A DNA stretch of 64,000 bases from Anaerolineae bacterium. Its GTDB lineage: Bacteria > Chloroflexota > Anaerolineae > Anaerolineales > Villigracilaceae. The stretch is taken from assembly GCA_021324435.1 (NCBI GenBank), contig JAJPIZ010000014.1, positions 1-64,000 on the forward strand, read 5' to 3'. Positions 24,997 through 34,412 of the stretch are shown piece after piece; the first letter of the stretch is position 1; every line of letters begins with the position of its first letter. Position numbers and translations under genes: made by a program. A model generated the notes under the pieces. It was not told the DNA's origin. It did not search any database and was given only the letters and a program-made list of their open reading frames with translations.

Positions 24997-26232
24997 TCAA
25001 CTCTCGAGTATCTCTTCCAGCAACCTTACCAACTTCTCGCCGATCGCGGCGCGGCTGAAATTCTTTTCCAAATAGGCGCGGCCTGCCAGTCCCATCTTTT
25101 TGGCGCGGACGCGGTCCGCATAAAAATATTGAATCGTCTCCGCCATCATCTTCGCATCGCCCGGCGCTGAAAACTTTCCACACCCCGCGGCTTCGACCAC
25201 TTCGCGAATCACGCCGTCAACCGCGAGCGCTACAGGTCGCCCTGCGGCCATGTAATCGAACACCTTGTTCGGGTAGGTCGTCTTGTATTCCTCGAGCGGC
25301 TTTAGAATCGCAATGCATACGTCCGCCGCGGCCAGCGCGTTCGGCATCTCCCATTTTGGAACCGACGGCACAAAAGTAACATTGGTGAGACGCAACTCCT
25401 CTGCACGTTTTTGCAAAGCAGGCTTTTCCTTTCCATCACCTACCAGGACAATTTGGATTTTCTTTTCATTCATCAGCCGTTTCGCCGCGTCGAGCACCAC
25501 GTCCAAATCATTCGACATTCCGTGCGCGCCCGCGTAGAGCGCGACGAATTTATCTTCAAGATGATGTGCGCGACGGAAGTCCGCACCGGCATTGGCCGGA
25601 TCGAACATGGACGGGTCCGCGCCGTTGGGGATCAATTCCACCCGCTGCGCCCCTCGACCGGTCACATGCGCGATGAACCCCGGGCTGTTGACCATCACCC
25701 GGTCCGCGCGGCGATACAAGAACCGTTCCAGCCATTCGGAGAGTCGAACCAGAATCGGATTCTTCAACACGCCCGCGGCAATGGCAAACTGCGGCCACAG
25801 ATCGCGCACCTCGAACAAAAACTTCGCGCCTTTGAGCCGCGCCAGCAACCAGGCTGTCACCCCCTGAAAGATCGGCGGAGACGTGCCCCAGATCACATCA
25901 ACATTTTTTACCTTCAAGCCAATGAAGAACGACGAAAGCATGAAAGAGAAGAATGCAAGCACACGATGGAAGAAAGATTTGTGGTGCGCGGAGTAGACGC
26001 GGGCGCGTATCACCCTCAAGCCCCCCTCTTTCTCTCCCTCACCCCCATCCCCTCTCCCAAAATTGGGAGAGGGGTGCAGGGGTGAGGGAACTCCAGTGAT
26101 ATAACTCACCGGGCTGGCAATCACCGTTACGTGATGACCGCGGTCCGCGAGCAGGCGCGCGAACTCGTGATGACGCGTCCCGCCGGGTTCATCGAGCGAG
26201 GCAAAGGCCTGGTGGATGATGAGGATATGCAT
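24997..26232 (-). CDS. GT4-family glycosyltransferase
   Basis: 411 aa from ATG 26232 (MHILIIHQAFASLDEPGGTRHH). The frame extends further upstream only through a repeat. GT-B fold features: N-terminal GTRHHEFARLLADRGHHVTVIA, and a C-terminal donor domain with ALYAGAHGMSND, IVLVGDGKEK and the EX7E-type CIAILKPLEEYKTTYPNKVFDYMAAGRPV. It transfers a sugar from a nucleotide donor, probably in surface polysaccharide synthesis with its neighbours. Residues ~60-85 are encoded by a family C repeat inserted in frame. Confidence 0.85.
   Translation of the reverse strand: MHILIIHQAFASLDEPGGTRHHEFARLLADRGHHVTVIASPVSYITGVPSPLHPSPNFGRGDGGEGEKEGGLRVIRARVYSAHHKSFFHRVLAFFSFMLSSFFIGLKVKNVDVIWGTSPPIFQGVTAWLLARLKGAKFLFEVRDLWPQFAIAAGVLKNPILVRLSEWLERFLYRRADRVMVNSPGFIAHVTGRGAQRVELIPNGADPSMFDPANAGADFRRAHHLEDKFVALYAGAHGMSNDLDVVLDAAKRLMNEKKIQIVLVGDGKEKPALQKRAEELRLTNVTFVPSVPKWEMPNALAAADVCIAILKPLEEYKTTYPNKVFDYMAAGRPVALAVDGVIREVVEAAGCGKFSAPGDAKMMAETIQYFYADRVRAKKMGLAGRAYLEKNFSRAAIGEKLVRLLEEILES
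26030..26092. repeat. Family C repeat inserted in frame in the GT4 gene
   Basis: ccctcacccccatcccctct through gaggggtgcaggggtgaggg. Translated on the minus strand it gives a VPSPLHPSPNFGRGDGGEG stretch without breaking the frame. Confidence 0.85.
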
Positions 26233-26235
26233 GTT

Positions 26236-26296
26236 GGACGATGGACCAGGACGATGGACGATGAATGATGGTCTATTGTCCATCGTCCATGGTCGG
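26236..26296. repeat. Interspersed repeat, family I (gtccatcgtcc type)
   Basis: Alternating tggacgatgg and ccatcgtccatgg units. It encodes the final PTMDDGQ residues of the heparinase-like protein and separates it from the GT4 gene. A similar copy is at 59592-59646. Confidence 0.75.
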
Positions 26297-28216
26297 AAAT
26301 ATAAACTCACTTGTGAAAGTAATCGTCTTGGATGAGCTCACTTCCACCGCCAATGATAACGCAGGGACTTTCACTCCGTAGGTCGGCGAGACCCAGCCTT
26401 CATACGGCTTGACATCGCGTTGACCATAAATCGGCTCACCGGCGCGGACCAAAGATACTCGATGCTCGGAGTTCGACATCCCAGAATCGCAGGTGATGTT
26501 TAGCATGATCCAGCCATACATAGACTTTACTCTAAGCGCTACTCCCCGTTCCCAGTTCTCTATCCCCCACTCCCCATCCATCAACAGCCAGTGCAAACAG
26601 AACAGATGTTGACCCGGTTGCGTGAACAGTAATCTGTCTTTGATCTGCCAGCGTTCATCTACAAATGCAGTGACTTCACGCTCATGCCGAATGCCAAGAC
26701 GTTGATAGCCTTTGTGATAAGCCAATGCCTTTCCTAAAACTTGCTCGTCGCCATCCAACACATTCTGCGAATACGCGGGGAACCAATCGAGAGTCAGAAA
26801 TCGTCCGCCGCGCGTCATCTGATCGCGGCCATCAACTGTCACAGTGTTATGCACGCGCGTCGTCACCAGCGGATTGTCCCACGGCGGCTCGGCATTATAA
26901 AGATATGTGCCCGCGTCTTGCGCGACGTTGAGTCCGCGCCACCAGAGATCGAGATGGAGTTGATCCATGTGCGAAAGCCGCGATTTAAATCGCGAGGCTC
27001 GCAAATACGCCCACGAATTTTTGGCGCGCAAATGGTCGGCCAGGTACGCATCGGAATCAGCGGTCTTTGTTGAGGCTGGCAAACCAAGCCACAGCGATAA
27101 TTCATCCCACGCGCCGGCAGGCAAACCGGTCCGCAAAAAGGCGCGCGCCGCGGCTTGCACTGTCGGGCGAAAGTCATTGAACGCGCTCAAACTCAAAGGC
27201 AGAATCAAGGCTCCATCGTTCGCGCCCAGGTTTGGGGTCCGGCCTGAGGCGGGATCGAGCATCGAGAATAACCAATGCGCGGCGCGCGTCAAGGCTTGCG
27301 ACGTCGCGCGCGGCCAATCATCCTTTTTGATCGCGTGAATCATCAACGCGGTCTGCAACATCACGCGGTGATAGTTGGCGCTGTGTTGAATGTATTCGCC
27401 GTAATCACTGATCTGATTTTGCAAAGCCCGGTTGAGCCAGCGCCATCCGAGGGCGCGCCATTTTGATTCATCGAAGAGCAGGCCTGCAATGTAAATCGCG
27501 GCGGACTCGGTGATGAGGTGATTGTTGTTTTGCGAGCGCGCATAGACGAGGGTGGGCGGGATGCGACGCCCATGAGCATAAATACTTTGGATGAGACGCC
27601 CGCGTCTTTCCGCGCTCGAAGCGGACGCCGTTTCAAAGACCTGCGCGGCCCACGTGAGCGACATCATCCGAATCGCGACTTCCTGACCATTCATCCAATG
27701 CGGGCCGAGGTAGGGAGGATTTGATTCAGCGAATGATTCAAAATATTTCCAAAAGGCTTCGGCATATTTTTCATCCTGCGTGACGTAATAGGCGCGGCCC
27801 AATGTGAAAGCCCAACCGAAGCGCGCGGGTTCCCAAATGAATTTGACATCGGTTGGTAGTTGGTAGTTGACGGCGCGTGTTTCAAAGTCTGTCCAGTGAA
27901 CCAGTGGCCAGTCGCCAGTGAGTTGAAGCGGAACCGGCTCGCCGCCGAACATTCTGAATTTCCCGCTGACGATTTCATCAGCTTCTTTGGTGAGCGCGGC
28001 TTTGCCTTCTTCGCCGAGGGTTTGGAGGAGTTGGTTGCGGGAGGGGAGAGAGAATAAAGGAACGATATTCGTTAATTCGATATTCGAATATCGAGGTTCG
28101 AGTATCGTTCTTCGATAATATCCCGTCCACAAGCTGAGTTTGTAAAGCGCGTTGAGCGCCAGCGGTTCAGCGCCAAGTTGGAGGAGGGCTTTGAGAGCAA
28201 CGGAAAACGAGGGCAT
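26273..28216 (-). CDS. Heparinase II/III-like polysaccharide lyase family protein
   Basis: 647 aa. An alpha/alpha-barrel N-terminal half (about 60-380) contains WMNGQEVAIRMMSL, SQNNNHLITESAAIYIAG and YGEYIQHSANYHRVMLQTA. A beta-sandwich C-terminal half includes LDLWWRGLNVAQDAGTYLYN and RVHNTVTVDGRDQM. These are hallmark heparinase II/III stretches with the usual Asn, His and Tyr of the active site. It has no signal peptide, as is common in exopolysaccharide clusters. Residues ~35-55 derive from a family A repeat in frame, and the last seven from family I. It lies in an operon with the bi-domain oxidoreductase and GT4 genes. Confidence 0.82.
   Translation of the reverse strand: MPSFSVALKALLQLGAEPLALNALYKLSLWTGYYRRTILEPRYSNIELTNIVPLFSLPSRNQLLQTLGEEGKAALTKEADEIVSGKFRMFGGEPVPLQLTGDWPLVHWTDFETRAVNYQLPTDVKFIWEPARFGWAFTLGRAYYVTQDEKYAEAFWKYFESFAESNPPYLGPHWMNGQEVAIRMMSLTWAAQVFETASASSAERRGRLIQSIYAHGRRIPPTLVYARSQNNNHLITESAAIYIAGLLFDESKWRALGWRWLNRALQNQISDYGEYIQHSANYHRVMLQTALMIHAIKKDDWPRATSQALTRAAHWLFSMLDPASGRTPNLGANDGALILPLSLSAFNDFRPTVQAAARAFLRTGLPAGAWDELSLWLGLPASTKTADSDAYLADHLRAKNSWAYLRASRFKSRLSHMDQLHLDLWWRGLNVAQDAGTYLYNAEPPWDNPLVTTRVHNTVTVDGRDQMTRGGRFLTLDWFPAYSQNVLDGDEQVLGKALAYHKGYQRLGIRHEREVTAFVDERWQIKDRLLFTQPGQHLFCLHWLLMDGEWGIENWERGVALRVKSMYGWIMLNITCDSGMSNSEHRVSLVRAGEPIYGQRDVKPYEGWVSPTYGVKVPALSLAVEVSSSKTITFTSEFIFPTMDDGQ
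28062..28120. repeat. Family A repeat inserted in frame in the heparinase-like gene
   Basis: tcgatattcgaatatcgagg and neighbouring inverted units. The minus-strand translation is RRTILEPRYSNIELTNIV, which does not look like native family sequence. Confidence 0.8.
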
Positions 28217-28237
28217 GAAAAAAGTAAGTGAACGAGG

Positions 28238-30424
28238 TCAAGAAATGACAATGGTTTTGTTCGTTCGCAACGACTCCACCGCCGCGAACGTGGACCGCGT
28301 CACGCCGATCAACTGCTCATAGGGAATCGGCGGCTGGCCGCCTTCACGAATGGCTTGGGCAAAGGCAATCCATTCATTCTTCCATCCCTTATCCTGCGCT
28401 CCTCTTACTTCTTTCTTCTTCCCATCTTCCGCCAATTCCAACTTCCTAAAATCATCCAACACGGCGATCTTTCCGCCGCAGAACACTTCGACGCGTTCTT
28501 TTGAAAACGACTTGTCGCCATTGGCCAGGTAATCCACGATTCCAAATGAGCCATCGGGAAAACTGAAGGTCATCGAGACGTTGTCTTCACAGTATTTGCC
28601 GTTGTCGGGCAAAGCATGAGCCGTCACGCTGACAGGAGCCGCGCCGACGAGGAAGGTAATGAAGTCAATGAAGTGACAGGCTTCGCCGATGATTCGTCCG
28701 CCCTGCTCAGGGTTTTGAGTCCAATGATTCAAAGGAATATAACCGGCGTTGACGCGGTAATGGGCGTAAAGTGATTCGGTTCGATGCAAGAGGAAAGAGG
28801 AAAGAGTTCGAGCCAGTGGAGCAAAGCGGCGATTGAATCCAACCGTTAATAGTTGGCGGTTGGCGGTTGACAGTGCCTTGCTGACCACTGCCAACTGTCT
28901 GCTATCAACCGCCAACGGTTTCTCAACAAACACATTCTTTCCTGCCTTCAAGGCTTTTACGACCAAATCTGCGTGAGAGTCATGGCGGGTTAGAACGGCA
29001 ACCGTGTTGATGTTTGGATCGTTGATGATCTCGTCATCGGACGAAGTCGCGTATTTGAAGCCAAATTTCTTGCCAGAGTGCCGGGCGTGAAGTCCGCCCG
29101 CCGAGGCAATGCCGACCAGTTCGATGTCTTTGATTCGGTTGATGACCGGAAGCAAAGTGGCGTTCGCGTAAAGTCCCGCGCCGAGGACTCCGAGGTTGAC
29201 GGTTGACCCTTCGGCTTCGCTCAGGGCAGGCCTTTGACGGTTGACGGTGGGAAATTCGACCTTTTTACTTCTTTCTTCTTTCTTCTCATCATACGTCAGC
29301 AAAACACCGAGAAACGACTCTTTCTTTTTGCCCGTGATGACTTCATACGCGGCCGCGGCCTTTTCAATTGGGAAGCGGTGCGTGATCAGCGGCTGGACTT
29401 TCAACTTTCCACTCGCCATCAACTCGACGACTGATTCAAGGTTGCGGCCCTCGGTCCAGCGGACGTAGCCGAGGGGATAATCTTTGCCGTCTTCTTCGTA
29501 GGAAGAGTCATAGCGACCCGGACCATACGACCGCGAGTTGATGAAGGATAATTCTTTTTCATAATAAATCTTGCGCGGAATGTTAAGGCCGACCGCGCCG
29601 GTGGCGACCACGCGCGCCCGGTCACGCGCGATGACTCCGGCAAGTTCAACGGGATCGTTGGATGGAGTGTCGGCGCAAATCAAGACTACATCGAAGCCGC
29701 GGTGGGTGGTGAAAGCCGAGGATGAGTCAACGGCTTTTTGGCGCGTGACCGCTTCAAGCCCGCGCTGAGCCGTGTCGAAGCGTCCGAGGGAAGAAGCGAG
29801 GGCGACTCGCTTTGGGTCAAGGTCAATGCCCAAGACGTTGCATCCCGCCGCGTCCGCGATCTGGATCGCCAACAATCCCAAAAGGCCGAGACCGATCACC
29901 GCCACATTCTCGCCAATCTGTGGTTCGGCGAGGCGAAATCCGTGCATGGCAATTGCGCCGAGCGTGGCAAAGGCCGCCGATTCAAAATCCACACTCTTCG
30001 GAAGCGGCGTGAGCAGGTTGCGCGGCACGACCGCATATTCTGCGTGGACCGCGTAACCTCCGCCCGCGCAGGCCACGCGCTGACCGACCTTGAAGCCCTG
30101 CATGTTCGAGCCGAGCGCAACGATGGTTCCCGCCGATGAATAACCGAGCGCCATCGGTTGATCGAGGCGATTGAACGCGGACTGAACTGTGGTAACCAAT
30201 CCTTCGCGGCGCGCTTTGTCGAGGACTTGCCTGACGAGATCGGGACGCGAGCGCGCCTTGCCAACCAGACTCTTTTCTGCGAACTCAACGACCATGCGTT
30301 CGGTTCCCGCGGACACAAGGCTGGCCGCGGTTTTTACCAGCGCCATTCCCGCCCGCGGCGCGGGCGCCGGCACATCTTCGACTGTTGTTTTTCCGTTTTT
30401 CAGGTTTTGGAGGAGTTGTTTCAT
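28238..30424 (-). CDS. Bi-domain oxidoreductase: zinc-type alcohol dehydrogenase fused to Gfo/Idh/MocA dehydrogenase
   Basis: 728 aa. Residues ~1-360 form a medium-chain dehydrogenase (GroES-like MALGYSSAGTIVALG, Rossmann VAVIGLGLLGLLAIQIA). Residues ~395-728 form a Gfo/Idh/MocA enzyme with Rossmann start VNLGVLGAGLYANA, VEKPLAVDSRQLA and a C-terminal alpha/beta domain (GEACHFIDFITFL). This fusion type recurs in polysaccharide clusters with heparinase-like proteins and probably oxidises or epimerises a sugar nucleotide. The join between domains and a loop in the second domain carry translated repeats (RQRPALSEAEGS and SRQLAVVSKALSTANRQ). It begins the operon. Confidence 0.85.
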   Translation of the reverse strand: MKQLLQNLKNGKTTVEDVPAPAPRAGMALVKTAASLVSAGTERMVVEFAEKSLVGKARSRPDLVRQVLDKARREGLVTTVQSAFNRLDQPMALGYSSAGTIVALGSNMQGFKVGQRVACAGGGYAVHAEYAVVPRNLLTPLPKSVDFESAAFATLGAIAMHGFRLAEPQIGENVAVIGLGLLGLLAIQIADAAGCNVLGIDLDPKRVALASSLGRFDTAQRGLEAVTRQKAVDSSSAFTTHRGFDVVLICADTPSNDPVELAGVIARDRARVVATGAVGLNIPRKIYYEKELSFINSRSYGPGRYDSSYEEDGKDYPLGYVRWTEGRNLESVVELMASGKLKVQPLITHRFPIEKAAAAYEVITGKKKESFLGVLLTYDEKKEERSKKVEFPTVNRQRPALSEAEGSTVNLGVLGAGLYANATLLPVINRIKDIELVGIASAGGLHARHSGKKFGFKYATSSDDEIINDPNINTVAVLTRHDSHADLVVKALKAGKNVFVEKPLAVDSRQLAVVSKALSTANRQLLTVGFNRRFAPLARTLSSFLLHRTESLYAHYRVNAGYIPLNHWTQNPEQGGRIIGEACHFIDFITFLVGAAPVSVTAHALPDNGKYCEDNVSMTFSFPDGSFGIVDYLANGDKSFSKERVEVFCGGKIAVLDDFRKLELAEDGKKKEVRGAQDKGWKNEWIAFAQAIREGGQPPIPYEQLIGVTRSTFAAVESLRTNKTIVIS
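28850..28918. repeat. Family J repeat (gttggcggttgacag type) in frame in the bi-domain gene
   Basis: Inverted units agttggcggttggcggttga and caaccgccaacgg lie after the EKPLAV motif of the second dehydrogenase domain. Confidence 0.7.
29208..29240. repeat. Family D repeat in frame between the two dehydrogenase domains
   Basis: cccttcggcttcgctcaggg flanked by gacggttgac on both sides; on the minus strand it encodes RPALSEAEGS. Confidence 0.75.
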
Positions 30425-30565
30425 CTTCGGGATTCGGTATTCGTGAATCGGGAGTCGTGTACGCAGTCATGGGACGATTCCCAATTCCCGATTCCCGTTG
30501 AGAAAAGTATACCCCAAGTCCTCATGATATAATTTGCGAAGTTGATTCTAATTCAGGAGGCCCAT

Positions 30566-31690
30566 GTGGCTGACCTTCGCGTTCAGAAATTTGCAAAAAT
30601 CCTTGTCGAACATTCCACTCGCGTCACGCCCGGTGATCGCATTCTCATCGAAGCGACCACCGCGGCCGAGCCGCTCGTTCGGGAACTCTTCATCCAAATT
30701 TTGGAAAAAGGCGGCATTCCGCACCCGATGCTCGCCCTGCCGGGTATGATGCCATTCAGCCAGGACGAGATGTATCTCACCTACGCCAAAGATACGCAAC
30801 TCGACTTCGTGCCGACTTTCTACAAACTGGCCTACGACCAGTTCGAGGGTCGTATCCGCGTCCACTCGGCGACCAATACGCGCGGCACCACGCGCATTGA
30901 CCCGGCCAAGGCTCAGCGGCGCGGCAAGGCGCTCAGTCCCATCACCGAAGCGCAGATGCGCCGCGGCGCGGAGGGCGCGTTCAAGTGGGTCACCACGCTC
31001 TACCCCACCGACGCGTACGCGCAGGACGCGGGCATGAGCCTGAAAGAATACGAGGACTTTGTTTTCGGCGCGGTGCACGCGCATGAAGACGATCCCATCG
31101 CGTATTGGAACAGCACTTCCGCCAGCCAGCAAAAGGCAATTGATTTTCTTGCCAACAAGAGTCAGGTTGTTCTACGCGGGCCGAATGTTGATCTCACGCT
31201 TTCGATCAAGGGTCGCAAGTTCATGAACTCTATCGGTGTGTACAACATGCCTGATGGTGAAATCTACACGGGTCCGGTGGAAGAGTCTGTCAATGGCTGG
31301 GTGAAGTTCACGTATCCCGCCATTTACGGCGGCGTGGCAGTGGAAGGCGCAGAACTGACTTTCAGCAACGGTCGCGTCGAAAAGGCCAGCGCCGAAAAGA
31401 ATCAGGATTATCTGATGAAGATGCTCGAGTCCGATTCAGGTTCGCGCTTCCTCGGCGAATTTGCCATTGGCACCAACTTCGATATCGACCGTTTCACCGG
31501 CAACATTCTCTTCGATGAAAAGATCGGCGGCTCGTTCCACATGGCGCTCGGCGCGGGCTACCCCGAAACCGGCTCGAAGAATCACAGCGCCATTCACTGG
31601 GACATGATCTGCGACATGCGCACCGATTCAGAGATCACAGTGGATGGTCAGCCGTTTTACAAGAACGGTCAGTTTGTTTTCAAAACGTAG
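30566..31690 (+). CDS. M29-family aminopeptidase (thermophilic-type metallopeptidase)
   Basis: 374 aa from a GTG that lies 5 nt after a perfect AGGAGG; the ATG 24 bp upstream in frame has no ribosome site. The C-terminal metal site is complete: Glu in TGPVEESVNG, Glu in LGEFAIGTN, then His, Tyr, His and Asp in SFHMALGAGYPETG and HSAIHWDMICD. M29 enzymes use two zinc or cobalt ions to remove N-terminal residues in the cytoplasm. Length is slightly short of the ~410 typical. It is monocistronic. Confidence 0.88.
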   Translation: MADLRVQKFAKILVEHSTRVTPGDRILIEATTAAEPLVRELFIQILEKGGIPHPMLALPGMMPFSQDEMYLTYAKDTQLDFVPTFYKLAYDQFEGRIRVHSATNTRGTTRIDPAKAQRRGKALSPITEAQMRRGAEGAFKWVTTLYPTDAYAQDAGMSLKEYEDFVFGAVHAHEDDPIAYWNSTSASQQKAIDFLANKSQVVLRGPNVDLTLSIKGRKFMNSIGVYNMPDGEIYTGPVEESVNGWVKFTYPAIYGGVAVEGAELTFSNGRVEKASAEKNQDYLMKMLESDSGSRFLGEFAIGTNFDIDRFTGNILFDEKIGGSFHMALGAGYPETGSKNHSAIHWDMICDMRTDSEITVDGQPFYKNGQFVFKT

Positions 31691-31717
31691 TTCGAAAGTT
31701 CGCAGGTTTAAATGTTC

Positions 31718-31751
31718 GAAGGTTGAGATTCTCTGCCGAGTTCTCAACCTT
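31718..31751. terminator. Hairpin between the converging M29 and rhodanese genes
   Basis: Stem aaggttgaga / tctcaacctt. It sits in a stretch of ttcgaaggtt-type short repeats. No long T tract. Confidence 0.5.
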
Positions 31752-31794
31752 CTCGTTTAACCTTTCAATCTTTTACCTTCCAGCCTTAAACCAA

Positions 31795-32139
31795 TCAATA
31801 CATCCCCACCGAACGATCAATCTTGCGTGCGTATTCATCAATCCCGCCGCGCACGTTGAACACATTCGTCCAACCTTGTCTGGCCAGCCAGCCGGTGACT
31901 TGCGCGCTTCGATTGCCATGATGGCAAAGAACAAGGATCGCCGCATCCTTTTTCGACGCGGATTCGGACAGCATCTTCACGCCCTCACGCGCCAACCGGC
32001 TCATCGGCGCGACCTCGAGGCGGGTGTCCGTTATTTTGGCCCGATCCAACTCATCAAGTTCACGCACATCCAACAGGATGAATTGATCTTGTGATTTGAG
32101 TTTCTTCGCTAATTCTTCAACAGCAATTTCAGGGATCAT
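31795..32139 (-). CDS. Rhodanese-domain sulfurtransferase
   Basis: 114 aa single rhodanese domain from ATG 32139 (MIPEIAVEELAKKL). The active-site loop is LCHHGNRS with Cys72, and CDC25/rhodanese motifs ILLDVRE and GWTNVFNVRGGIDEYARKID are present. It moves sulfane sulfur to acceptors. Only 2 nt separate it from the glgP stop, so it is the second gene of that transcript. Confidence 0.88.
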   Translation of the reverse strand: MIPEIAVEELAKKLKSQDQFILLDVRELDELDRAKITDTRLEVAPMSRLAREGVKMLSESASKKDAAILVLCHHGNRSAQVTGWLARQGWTNVFNVRGGIDEYARKIDRSVGMY

Positions 32140-32141
32140 GA

Positions 32142-34283
32142 TTATTTCACCGCCGGAACGTACAATCTCTCCACATATTCCTTGACCATGCGCCGGGTGC
32201 TGAATTGCGGGATGACGGTCTTCATGGAATCTTTGACGCGCGCGATCCATTCATGCGAAATTTCCTTCGGGTCGCGGTCGTAGTAGAGCGGGATGATCTC
32301 ATTCTCAAGCGTGTTGTACAGGCTTTCGGAATCTTCTTCATCCTGCATGTGTGGAGAATCCATATCCTTATCTTCACCGATGGCCCAACCGTTATGTCCG
32401 TTGAAGGCCTCGCGCCACCAGCCGTCCAGCACCGAGAAGTTCAAGGCGCCGTTCAGCGCGGCCTTCATACCCGAGGTGCCGCTGGCTTCCATCGGGCGGC
32501 GCGGTGTGTTCATCCACACGTCCACGCCTTGGACGAGATAACGCGCCAGGTTCATATCGTAGTCTTCGAGGAAGACAATGCGCCCACCCGTTTCCGCTTT
32601 CTTGACCGTTCGATACACCTGCTGAATCAACTGCTTGCCTGCTTCATCTGCAGGATGCGCTTTGCCCGCGAAAATAATTTGAACGGGTGTGTTCGGGCGA
32701 TTGATGATGTCGAGCAGGCGTTCCACGTCTGACATCATCAAGCCCGCGCGTTTGTAGGTTGCGAAACGGCGCGCAAAACCGATGGTCAGGGCATATGGAT
32801 TGATCAGCACGCCCGAAGATACAACTTGAACAGGATGGTATCCGCCGTCCGTCCAGCGCCCGCGGACGCGTTCGCGCATGTAAAAGGCTAATTTGCGTTT
32901 GAGGTGCAGGCGTACGTCCCACAACGCGCCATCAGGGATGCTATCCAATTTCGTCCACAGATCGTGGTCATCGAGGCGGTTGTACCAGTCCGCGCCGAGG
33001 TGGAAATCGAGCAGAATGCGCAGGCGGCGCGCCATCCAATTCGCGGTGTGGACGCCATTGGTCACGTGTGTGATCGGCACTTCATCTTCGGCGCAATCCG
33101 GCCACAGGAAATTCCACATCTTGCGCGAGACGCGTCCATGCAATTCAGAGACTGCATTGCGTCCATCCGCGTTGCGAAGCGCGAGCACACCCATGCTAAA
33201 GGTCTCGCCGGTTGGCATGTGATGATGTGCGATGTCAAAGAACTGCTCGCGCGATAGATTGAGTTGCGGCCAGAAAGCCGACATATATTTTTCGATCAGC
33301 CACAACGGAAATTCGTCATTGCCAGCCGGGACCGGTGTGTGCGTGGTGAAAACATTTTGCTTGCGAGTCTTTGCCAGAGCCTGCTCAAAGGTGTGGCCTG
33401 CGGCCACGAGTTCGCGCGCCCGTTCGAGGGTCAGGAAAGCCGCGTGCCCTTCGTTCATATGCCAGACCGAGGGGTTGTATCCGAGGGCGCGCAAAGCGCG
33501 CACGCCGCCGATTCCCAGCAACATTTCCTGCATGATGCGGCGGTCGAGATCGGACCAATACAGGCGCGCCGTCAATTTTTTATCGAAATCCGAGTTGGGA
33601 TCAATGTTTGAATCAAGCAGATAGAGCGGCACGCGTCCCACGCGCACTTCCCACATCTGAAGTGAAACGGCGCGATCAGGAAGTTCCACTTCAACGGTGA
33701 TGCGCGCTCCATCGTCCGCGGTCACGGGCAGAACGGGCAGATCATCGAAATTCATCGGGTTGTTGATGGCATCCTGCCAGCCATCCTCGGTGATGCGTTG
33801 TGTGAAGTAACCTTCGGCATACATAAAGCCGATACCCACGAGCGGCAGGCCAAGATCGCTCGATTCTTTTAAATGATCACCAGCCAGCACGCCGAGGCCG
33901 CCCGAATAGATCGGAAGCGTTTCATGCAAACCAAACTCCATCGAAAAATATGCAATGGGGCTGTTGTTCAGTTCAGGATGCGTGCGCGCCGCCCACGGAT
34001 CGGTTTGAGAAAGATACGAATCAAAACTCGCAAAGATGCGATCATAGATGGCAAGATAATCCTTGTCCTTGGCGGCCTGGTTGAGCCGCGGCCGTCCGAT
34101 CTCACGCAAAAATCGAATCGGGTTGTGGCCGAGCCGTTCCCACAAAGCATAATCGAGGCGGCCAAAGACGCGCGCCGCTTCAGGCTGCCAGGTCCACCAC
34201 AAGTTGTAAGCCAGTTCGCCGAGCCGCTCCAAACGTTTGGGCAGATCGAAAAGTTTTGGAAGTTTTGTGCGAAAGTTATCCAT
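32142..34283 (-). CDS. glgP: Alpha-glucan (glycogen) phosphorylase, short GT35 type
   Basis: 713 aa from ATG 34283 (MDNFRTKLPKLFDLP). The frame continues upstream only through a family B repeat (LRSARNDV). The DUF3417-like N-terminus and GT35 core are visible: PIAYFSMEFGLHETLPIYSGGLGVLAGDHLKE, HMNEGHAAFLTLERARE, THTPVPAGNDEF and the PLP-lysine region EASGTSGMKAALNGALNFSVLDGWW. It releases glucose-1-phosphate from glycogen or maltodextrin. A TATGAT -10-like box lies 9 nt before the ATG with no ribosome site. Confidence 0.92.
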   Translation of the reverse strand: MDNFRTKLPKLFDLPKRLERLGELAYNLWWTWQPEAARVFGRLDYALWERLGHNPIRFLREIGRPRLNQAAKDKDYLAIYDRIFASFDSYLSQTDPWAARTHPELNNSPIAYFSMEFGLHETLPIYSGGLGVLAGDHLKESSDLGLPLVGIGFMYAEGYFTQRITEDGWQDAINNPMNFDDLPVLPVTADDGARITVEVELPDRAVSLQMWEVRVGRVPLYLLDSNIDPNSDFDKKLTARLYWSDLDRRIMQEMLLGIGGVRALRALGYNPSVWHMNEGHAAFLTLERARELVAAGHTFEQALAKTRKQNVFTTHTPVPAGNDEFPLWLIEKYMSAFWPQLNLSREQFFDIAHHHMPTGETFSMGVLALRNADGRNAVSELHGRVSRKMWNFLWPDCAEDEVPITHVTNGVHTANWMARRLRILLDFHLGADWYNRLDDHDLWTKLDSIPDGALWDVRLHLKRKLAFYMRERVRGRWTDGGYHPVQVVSSGVLINPYALTIGFARRFATYKRAGLMMSDVERLLDIINRPNTPVQIIFAGKAHPADEAGKQLIQQVYRTVKKAETGGRIVFLEDYDMNLARYLVQGVDVWMNTPRRPMEASGTSGMKAALNGALNFSVLDGWWREAFNGHNGWAIGEDKDMDSPHMQDEEDSESLYNTLENEIIPLYYDRDPKEISHEWIARVKDSMKTVIPQFSTRRMVKEYVERLYVPAVK

Positions 34284-34303
34284 AAGGCTGAAATCATACC
34301 ATA

Positions 34304-34384
34304 CGTCATTGCGAGCGGAGCGAAGCAATCTCCTTCATCATCGTGGAGATTGCTTCGGCGGAAAACCACCGCCTCGCAACGACA
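34304..34384. repeat. Interspersed palindromic repeat, family B
   Basis: gtcattgcgagcggagcgaa through ccgcctcgcaacgacatg, between divergent glgP and lutA. Confidence 0.85.
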
Positions 34385-34412
34385 TGGTTGTATTTTGTAC
34401 TACAATCAGGCC

